NCBI RefSeq assembly: GCF_003013475.1
Contig: NZ_PXZO01000006.1
Location: forward strand, 1-64,000
Direction of reading: 5' to 3'
Length of the DNA stretch: 64,000 bases
Source: Brevibacillus porteri
Lineage (GTDB): Bacteria > Bacillota > Bacilli > Brevibacillales > Brevibacillaceae
In this document: in pieces, positions 16,468 to 23,700 of the stretch
How positions within the stretch are numbered: position 1 is the stretch's first letter
How the letters are laid out: each line of letters opens with the position of its first letter
The notes under the pieces: model-generated
The model's database searches: none
What the model was told of the DNA's origin: nothing
Seen by the model: the letters and a program-made list of their open reading frames with translations, nothing else
Program-made: the position numbers and the translations under genes

Positions 16468-18965
16468 TGAGCAACCGTCAGCCCATTTTGCAGCAGTACT
16501 ACACCCGCGGGCGACAAGGGGTTTTCCGTTCGAACGAAGGATACGATACTGTCGCCAAAACGCCAGGGCTGGATAACCAATTCATTAAAAAGGCGCTCCA
16601 TCCGTTTTGCGTGTACGACGCGCCGCGACAGCTTCAAGAGCGGGCGGAAAGCAATCTTGCGCTCTTCCCGGAGGCGCTTGTCAGCTTCCATGCCGAATCA
16701 GGAGAGATGGTTCTCGGTAGAAGTGTATTTGTCGGAGCGGATTTTACCGGTCAGCGCAATACGTTTTTTAGCCACAACTATGTCATTCCGGTAGAGCGTC
16801 GGGATGAGTTTATCAAGAACCCGGGCAAGATCTTTGGAGTGCGCTCTTTTACGGATCGTCACGACGATGCAGCGGGCAAGGAGCTTCCTACCGTCGATGA
16901 CATCCCTTCAGAAAAAGGCTTATCGCAAGACCGAAAACAGCTGCTTGGGCAACTGGGCGTCGATGAGCGTTTATTCAAACAGCTCCTCTTTGCGGTGATG
17001 TCCTCGCTCGCAGCGAAAAAGAAGGTGTTCATCAGCCTGGATGTGGATATTAGTGCCTCATCCAAGAGTGCTGCTCAATTGTTGGAGATTTTGTACAGTT
17101 GTCTGCCTTATGAGATGCGCAGACATTTTGGGTTTCTCACTTTTAGCAACGAGCCACAGAGCAAGAAGCATATCCACGTCACGTTCGTGGAAAAAGGAAG
17201 CATACGCCCAGGCGGTGGGCACAGCGACAAAGACTTTTTGTTCGACTTCGCCCTTGGTCGCGTTCAGAACGTCGATTTGCAGGACGGAGGACACGAATAC
17301 CTCGACTTTGCTTGGGAGTATGTGAATGAGCCACGGATTTTGGATGCGTTCCACGAATTTTGTGAGGAAGTGCTGGCTGGAGCAGACCATGCACTGGCCT
17401 TGAACATTCGCACGTACTATGAGCTGTGTGCCCTGTATTTGATTGAAAAGGGACGAATGTCTGTGTATGAGAGCAAGCGGGCGGGCGTTTGGCAGGCGTT
17501 GAACAGCTATTTGGGACACAGCAGCCTGACACGCAAGAAACGGCTGATCGAGCTTCAGGAAATGCTGATGAGGGTCGAGGTAGAGGCGCTTTCGTCCAAA
17601 CAGCTGCCTGACGGTGAGACGATCAAGCAAATGATTGAGTCCTACCGTGTCACCAGGCAGGAACGCCTGCAAATGGATTTGATCCGCTTCTTGATGGACG
17701 TGTTGATGAAGGCCAAGACCTCGAGACAGAGCAGCTACGTGGCAGAAGTGTACAAGCATTTGTCCAGCAACCGGGAGCTGTTTGGCTTCATGATGCGGAC
17801 GATTTTTGGCTATCCACAGTTGGTGAAGCCGCTCTTTGAGGATTATATGACCGAGCGGGTAGCCGCCGTGACCAGTTTGGACCAGATGTTAAAGGAAATC
17901 CGGTTTTGGACGGAAACAGAACCGCAAGCTATGCGCAATGCCGTTTTTGTTGCTACCACGACGGAAAAAGTATTGCGTCTATTTGCGCGTGAACGTCAAA
18001 AGCTCACTGCCGCCATTACCATTCATCAGTTCTTTGAAAGCATCGATGGGGCACGCAGCTATGCCGATGAGCTGTTGGATGAGCTGGACAAGTCCTTGAT
18101 GAAGCTCGTCGCGCTAGACACGCTATCCAAGGATGATTTCCAAGTGCTCATCGCCCTCTTGGAGGAGAAGCCACAGAGCTTTTTCGGAACGCTGGATCTG
18201 GAGAGTCGCCACAAACAAGAAATGCTCTTGAATCTGGCGAAGCTGCACGAAGAGAGAAGCACGCCACACCCGGCAGAGTTTTTCCGGAAATGGGATCGGG
18301 AAGCGATTTCCGTGCAGCAAAGAATGATCCAGAATATGTTGAGTAAACCGCTCCATGCGGACGAGTTCCCGCAGATGCCGCTGGTCTTTTACCGGGAAGA
18401 TCATTTTGGTCAGGAAGGCTTCCAGTTTGCAGAATTGCTGGAGTATGTTCAGCAAAATGGTGGGGAATCCGTTACGCTGTCCTTTATCCAATGGACAATG
18501 AGCCAGCGGATGTTTTTCGAAGGGAAGTATTTGCTGCCTGCATACAGACAAGCACTGAAGGCCTTCTTCCTTGAGGAGAAAGGTAAGAGATTGCGGGACA
18601 AAGAATGGCGAAAACGGTGGTATGCGATCCGAAATGCTGATTTCCGCAAGCTTTTGGACGAGGTACGCAGCGAAACAGCCAATCCGCTCGTGAAGCTGTT
18701 TCGGCACAAAGCTACGGTGATATCCAGCGTAGTTGTCTTGCTAGGTGTTGGAGCGTGGGGAGGCTACATGGTTTGGGGAGGTACGAGTACGCATGTACAG
18801 CCACCTGAAACAAAGCCTGAACCGATCCGTCCTCCGACTGTGTTCGTACCGGTTTATCGGTTGATGGTGGACGAGCCTGACATCCAACCTGTTCGTGGCG
18901 TTCTTGGGGAGCGAAGCCAAGATGCATCAACGGGCGGGCAGCCTGTTCAGACAACGACACCTTAA
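16467..18965 (+). CDS. GTPase-associated protein 1 (GAP1)-like protein with C-terminal membrane anchor
   Basis: 832 residues, starting with GTG at 16467, which shares one base with the preceding TAG stop; GAGGGGAGGG lies just upstream. The N-terminal region (QQYYTRGRQGVFRSNEGYDT, then FIKKALHPFCVYDAP) matches my recollection of the GAP1 N-terminal domain found beside GTPases in multi-gene conflict or membrane systems. A long helical middle region follows. One membrane helix (about 748-770) and a Pro/Thr-rich 60-residue tail end the protein, so the bulk is cytosolic and tethered. It probably binds or regulates the upstream GTPase. It is the last gene of the operon. The family name is from memory and would need a profile search. 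Confidence 0.72.
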   Translation: MSNRQPILQQYYTRGRQGVFRSNEGYDTVAKTPGLDNQFIKKALHPFCVYDAPRQLQERAESNLALFPEALVSFHAESGEMVLGRSVFVGADFTGQRNTFFSHNYVIPVERRDEFIKNPGKIFGVRSFTDRHDDAAGKELPTVDDIPSEKGLSQDRKQLLGQLGVDERLFKQLLFAVMSSLAAKKKVFISLDVDISASSKSAAQLLEILYSCLPYEMRRHFGFLTFSNEPQSKKHIHVTFVEKGSIRPGGGHSDKDFLFDFALGRVQNVDLQDGGHEYLDFAWEYVNEPRILDAFHEFCEEVLAGADHALALNIRTYYELCALYLIEKGRMSVYESKRAGVWQALNSYLGHSSLTRKKRLIELQEMLMRVEVEALSSKQLPDGETIKQMIESYRVTRQERLQMDLIRFLMDVLMKAKTSRQSSYVAEVYKHLSSNRELFGFMMRTIFGYPQLVKPLFEDYMTERVAAVTSLDQMLKEIRFWTETEPQAMRNAVFVATTTEKVLRLFARERQKLTAAITIHQFFESIDGARSYADELLDELDKSLMKLVALDTLSKDDFQVLIALLEEKPQSFFGTLDLESRHKQEMLLNLAKLHEERSTPHPAEFFRKWDREAISVQQRMIQNMLSKPLHADEFPQMPLVFYREDHFGQEGFQFAELLEYVQQNGGESVTLSFIQWTMSQRMFFEGKYLLPAYRQALKAFFLEEKGKRLRDKEWRKRWYAIRNADFRKLLDEVRSETANPLVKLFRHKATVISSVVVLLGVGAWGGYMVWGGTSTHVQPPETKPEPIRPPTVFVPVYRLMVDEPDIQPVRGVLGERSQDASTGGQPVQTTTP

Positions 18966-18973
18966 GTAAATAA

Positions 18974-19027
18974 AACGCCAACGCGGTCTGCTCTGGTAGG
19001 AGCGACCGCGTATTTCGGGGGGCGTTG
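18974..19027 (+). terminator. Long hairpin ending the tubulin-like operon
   Basis: ACGCGGTC pairs with GACCGCGT, with an inner GCTC/GAGC stem and an outer AACGCC/GGCGTT stem. It begins eight bases after the stop codon. There is no strong T-run after it (TGTTGTAC), so termination efficiency is uncertain, but its placement fits an operon end. Confidence 0.6.
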
Positions 19028-19055
19028 TTGTACAAGAAAACGCCTTGAAAATATA

Positions 19056-19084
19056 TTGACAAATATTTTTGTTTGTGATATAAT
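19056..19084 (+). promoter_or_regulatory. Perfect consensus sigma-A promoter of the MBL-hydrolase gene
   Basis: TTGACA (19056-19061), a 17-base gap and TATAAT (19079-19084) match the vegetative consensus at all 12 positions, with TG one base upstream of the -10 box (extended -10). The predicted start is about 76 bases before the ATG at 19167. Confidence 0.88.
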
Positions 19085-19166
19085 AAAATATTTTTCTGTT
19101 GAAATAACTCCTCGCTCCGTGATAAAAAGTAGTTGTGCGATGAAATGGTGTGAGGAGGAATAGGGT

Positions 19167-19901
19167 ATGAAAGCTAACACAGGTGTGAAAATGATTCCGT
19201 TACAAGGAGAGGCATTTGGCAAGCCGATAGTGATCTATCCCACCTTGCTTTGGGATGATGACCGAGCGGTATTAGTAGATACAGGAATGCCTGGTTCATG
19301 GGAGACCATTCGTCAGGAGATGAGCCGTGCCGGCATACCACCTGAGCGTTTACAGGCTATCATTTTGACACATCAGGACATTGATCATATTGGCAGTCTT
19401 CCAGAAATCGTTCGTGAGCTTGGCGGACAGGTTGAAATATACGCGCATGAGCTAGATCAGCCGTATATTGAAGGCACACGCCCTCTCCTCAAAGCAAACC
19501 CCAAAAGCATGGCCCCATTACTTGCGATGTTGCCTCAAAAGGAACGCGAGCACTTGCAATGGCTTTGCGAAAATCCGCCAAAGGCAATGGTGCACAAGAC
19601 ACTGGCAGACGCAGAGATTCTGCCGTATTGTGGGGGAATTTGCATCATTCATACTCCCGGACACACGCCGGGGCATATCAGCCTTTATGTACAAGATAGC
19701 AAGACCTTGATAGCAGGCGATGCTATGGTCTACATGAACGAAGCACTGCGAGGACCGATTCCGCAAAACACTCTCGATATGGAAATGGCAGTAAACTCAT
19801 TAAAAAAATTCGAGAACTTGGAAATTACTAGTATCATTTGTTATCATGGAGGCATGTGCCAAAACAACGTGGAAGAGCAGCTTCACGCTCTGATACGGTG
19901 A
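19167..19901 (+). CDS. Metallo-beta-lactamase-fold hydrolase
   Basis: 244 residues, cytosolic. The MBL metal motif reads THQDIDHIG (H69, D71, D73, H74), a common variant of HxHxDH with Asp in place of the second His. The later signature HTPGHTPGH, the metal-bridging Asp in LIAGDAMVY and a C-terminal YHGG His are also present. The family hydrolyses thioesters, lactones, phosphoesters or beta-lactams; nothing here fixes the substrate, and glyoxalase II-like or lactonase activity is as likely as any. It has its own perfect promoter and a GAGGAGG site, and appears monocistronic. Confidence 0.85.
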   Translation: MKANTGVKMIPLQGEAFGKPIVIYPTLLWDDDRAVLVDTGMPGSWETIRQEMSRAGIPPERLQAIILTHQDIDHIGSLPEIVRELGGQVEIYAHELDQPYIEGTRPLLKANPKSMAPLLAMLPQKEREHLQWLCENPPKAMVHKTLADAEILPYCGGICIIHTPGHTPGHISLYVQDSKTLIAGDAMVYMNEALRGPIPQNTLDMEMAVNSLKKFENLEITSIICYHGGMCQNNVEEQLHALIR

Positions 19902-19972
19902 AGCAGTTACACGAGCTTACACGATAAAACAATGAATCCAGGTTGGAATATGTGGATATAAAAAGCGTGGAG

Positions 19973-20006
19973 GACACCAAGCTGGAGTAATCCCTATGGT
20001 GTCTTT
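19973..20006 (-). terminator. Weak hairpin between convergent MBL and cupin genes
   Basis: GACACC (19973-19978) can pair with GGTGTC (19998-20003) around a 19-base loop. It lies between two convergent genes with stops at 19901 and 20013, but no strong T-run follows on the minus strand. Confidence 0.3.
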
Positions 20007-20012
20007 CCCATT

Positions 20013-20639
20013 TTATCCTTGCAACGTCTTTTGCGCTGTTTGCTCGATTTCGGTATGGGAGACTGGGGCAGCTGGAGAGGTTTTGTAGTATTTTTCCAGC
20101 GACTTATCTGAACCTGTCCAACGAGCCAGTGCAGCGAACACAGCGAACATGCCTTTTTGCAGGAAGCGCGGAATGATTGGGAGGTAAAACTGCCCCATCT
20201 GAAAGATCGTTCCCAAGAGGAGAATATTTTTCGGGATATTCTGCTTGATAATCGGCAAATAAAAGCTACGCCCATCTGTATCGAGCCCGTATCCACAGCG
20301 GACAAACGCTTCAAAAGTACCTGCCGGACGGATTTCCACATCGAAGCTGACGAATTCGTTAGAGGGATTGTGGAACCCATGAATCTTGTCTGTCGGAATG
20401 GTTAGCTTCTCTCCCGGCTTCAGGATTACTTTTTTTCCAGCAATGGTTACCTCTAAATTTCCAATTACACCTTCAAAGGTTTCGACAAGTTTTGTATGAT
20501 AGTGTAGAAAAATCCCGTTATCCGGTGGAAGATCGGTACGGAATAACAAATATTCGCCATTCGTTTCTTCCGTTGTCTTCAAAAAGGTAACTACTTCATT
20601 ATTGTGCGGGTTACTTACACTGCGACTTAAATTTGACAA
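20013..20639 (-). CDS. Cupin-domain protein
   Basis: 208 residues. The N-terminal 110 residues form a cupin barrel with motif 1 (LHYHTKLVETFEGVIG, supplying two His and a Glu) and motif 2 (KIHGFHNPS). The C-terminal 90 residues contain a hydrophobic segment (LPIIPRFLQKGMFAVFAALARW) that may contact the membrane. TTG at 20639 is the likely start, seven bases after AAGGAGG. Cupins of this type include small-molecule dioxygenases, isomerases and binding proteins; the role is not determined. It is divergent from the large hybrid kinase gene. Confidence 0.75.
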   Translation of the reverse strand: MSNLSRSVSNPHNNEVVTFLKTTEETNGEYLLFRTDLPPDNGIFLHYHTKLVETFEGVIGNLEVTIAGKKVILKPGEKLTIPTDKIHGFHNPSNEFVSFDVEIRPAGTFEAFVRCGYGLDTDGRSFYLPIIKQNIPKNILLLGTIFQMGQFYLPIIPRFLQKGMFAVFAALARWTGSDKSLEKYYKTSPAAPVSHTEIEQTAQKTLQG

Positions 20640-20705
20640 AACTATACCTCCTTGAAAAATAGTAAAAAGAGATTATATTAAGACGGAATATAGATTAAAT
20701 ATAGA

Positions 20706-20730
20706 TTAATTGTTCCGGGGCAACAATTAA
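20706..20730. promoter_or_regulatory. Perfect 9-bp inverted repeat upstream of the hybrid kinase gene
   Basis: TTAATTGTT (20706-20714) and AACAATTAA (20722-20730) form a perfect palindrome with a 7-base centre, in the gap between the divergent cupin and kinase genes. Two direct copies of ATATAGATTAA lie just upstream (about 20688-20709). A promoter TTGAAA-16-TATATT (20652-20679) would transcribe through it. The arrangement looks like an operator; the regulator is unknown. Confidence 0.5.
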
Positions 20731-20768
20731 AAAGATAGGATGTTCTACCTAAAGATGGAGTGGATAGT

Positions 20769-23700
20769 ATGAGCGGCATGATCGTGGTTCCAGGGTATAG
20801 GGTGGCAGAGTTTCTTTCCACTCATTCAAAATTGGGAATTTATCGGGGTTACAGAAATAACGACAATCTCCCTGTCTTATTCAAAGTACCGATGGAAGGA
20901 TCTTCCCATAAAGAATCTCTGTGGAAACTGAAGCATGAATATCGCATTCTTCAATCATTGGAATCCCATGCAGTGGAAACGATCATCGAACTCGTTAATC
21001 ACAACCGTGAGACGGTAATGATTACGGAAGATTTCGGGGGAGTGCCGCTCGCCTTGCTTATGAAAATGAAAGGACTGTCGCTGAAGGAGATGCTCTTCAT
21101 TGCGGTCCGCATGGCTTCCTGCTTGAAAGAAATCCATCAGCACGGAATCATTCATAAGGATGTAAATCCCGATCATATCCTGGTTCATCCTGAAACCTAT
21201 GAGGTAAAGCTTGTTAGCTTTGGGTTGGCGTCTAAATGCCACCAAGAATACCAAAGTGTGATGAATCCAAAAGAATGGAAGGGGAATCTTCGCTACGTCT
21301 CGCCGGAGCAGACGGGGAGAATGAATCGCACCGTCGATTACCGCTCCGACATTTATTCTTTTGGTGTCACGCTCTACGAGTTATTGACTGGAAAGCTGCC
21401 CTTTTTAACTTCGGACATGCTTGAACTCATACATGCTCATATGGCGAGAAAGCCGCTCGCTCCCTCCAGTGTAAAACCATCCGTTCCAGAGATTCTATCG
21501 GACATTGTGATGAAGTGTCTGTCAAAAAATACAGAGGATCGCTACTTTAGCATGTCTGGCTTACTGGCAGACATGCAGCGCTGCTATGACCAGCTTGAAC
21601 AAAACGGTTTGATTACGCCTTTTCCGCTTGCTTTAGAAGATCGTGCTGATCACTTGCGGATTCCAGAGAGGCTGTATGGACGTGAGCAAGAAATCCAGAT
21701 GCTCATCGATGCATTTGAGCAAGTTACGAACGGCGCTACGAGGATGGTTGTCCTCAGTGGCTCTGCAGGCGTGGGTAAATCTGCTCTCGTGCTAGAAGCG
21801 CAAAAAGCGTTTTTGAGAGGCCGGGGACGTTTTGTTTCAGGAAAGTTCGACCAATATAATCAGGCCGTTCCGTATTCGGCCATCATTCAAATCTTTCAGG
21901 ACTTGATCAAGCAGCTCTTGGCAGGCCACGAACGCGAGCTGCTCGCTTGGCGAGAGATGATACTCGACGCCATGCAAGGACTTGGTCAAGTGATCGTGGA
22001 TGTCATTCCACAGCTTGAGGCAGTGATTGGCAAACAGCCTGCCGTACCTGAGCTACCTGCAACAGAAGCAAAAAATCGCTTTCAATGGGTGATGCAACGC
22101 TTTATTCGGATTTGGGCGCGACCAGACCATCCACTTGTCTTGTTCCTAGATGATTTGCAGTGGGCGGATTCTTCTTCGCTTTTCCTGATCCGAGAGTTGG
22201 TTGCGGATATGCAGATCAGTCATTTTCTGCTGATTTGCGCTTATCGTGAGCATGATGGCAGTACGATGAATCCGTTGATTGCCCTTTTGACAGAGACAGG
22301 TATCAAGAGCCGCATTTTGCGTCAATTCACGTTATTGCCGCTTCGAGAACCCGAATTCAATGCGATGCTAGCGGATGCGTTGCATAGTGAGCCGGATATG
22401 ACGAAGCCGCTGGTTACGATTATCATGCAGAAAACAGCTGGGAATCCGTTTTATGTAAGAGAATTCATTAAAACGCTGTATGATCGGAACTTGCTGTGGT
22501 ATGTGAGAGAAGAACGGAATTGGCAATGGGATTTGGCAGAAATCGAGAAGCTGGGTACTACGGAAAACGTGGCCGATTTTCTCGTAGAAAAAATGAGAAG
22601 ATTGCCTGATTCCACTCAGCAGCAGCTCGGTTATGCTGCTTGTCTGGGTAACTCGTTTTTGCTTCATTTGATAGCCAACTCACGAAATCAAACGGAGTCA
22701 GAAGCCATCCAGCATATACGGCCTGCGATTGAGGAAGGTCTCATCTATCCGATTGAAGGAGCGGAATATCTGAATTACGCTGCGCTCGTGGAAGAAGAAG
22801 TGGCGTCTCAGATGAAGATTCGTTTCCGCTTTGTGCATGATCGAATTCAACAGGCCGCCTATTCGTTGTTAGCAGAGGCAGAGCGCGGACAGATTCACGT
22901 CAAGCTGGGCAGGATGATGTGGGAAATGTCCCAAGGGAGCGAATCTGGCTCCCTGTTCGAAATTTGCGATCATATGTACCGGGGCAAAGAGATACTGGAG
23001 GATCAGGCGGAGCGTATTCATGTAGCGTACTGTCATTTACTCGCTGGTCAAAAAGCGAAATCCTCTGCGGCATTTGAGTCCGCCTTGCAGTACTTCCAAC
23101 GTGGTCACGAGCTGGTCGGGGAAGAGGGCTGGCAGCACAATCATGATCTGACCATGGAGTTGTGTGCGTTGACTGCGGAGACGACGTACCTCTGTAACCA
23201 ATTGGATGAGGCAAAACAATTGTTTGAACGCGGGATGCAGCATGCCAAAACAGACCGAGAACGAGTACGCATTTTGGAAATGGAAATTCGCATGTATACA
23301 CGACTGGCTGAATTTCCTCGTGTCATGGAGATCGCAAGCGAAGCCTTGGGGTTATTGGGCGTACCGATTCCCAAAAAGCCTGGCAAGCTCGATATCATTA
23401 AGGAAATGTTTTACATCAAACGCCGCCTCAAAGGCCGGAAAATAGATGAGCTGCTGTATTTGCCGGATGTTCCCGATGAAAATTATCAGATGGCGATGAG
23501 CATCATCAGCTACGCAGGCCCATCTGCTTACTATGTCAATCTCAATTGGTTTGCTTTAACGATTTTGCGTGCCCTTCATCTGTCGCTCGTACACGGAAAC
23601 GCGGTCGCCTCGGCGAACGGTTATACCGGTTACGGGATCGTACAAGCTGCTCAATTCGGAAATTATCGAGAGGCTTACGAATTTGGGCAATTGGCTTGCC

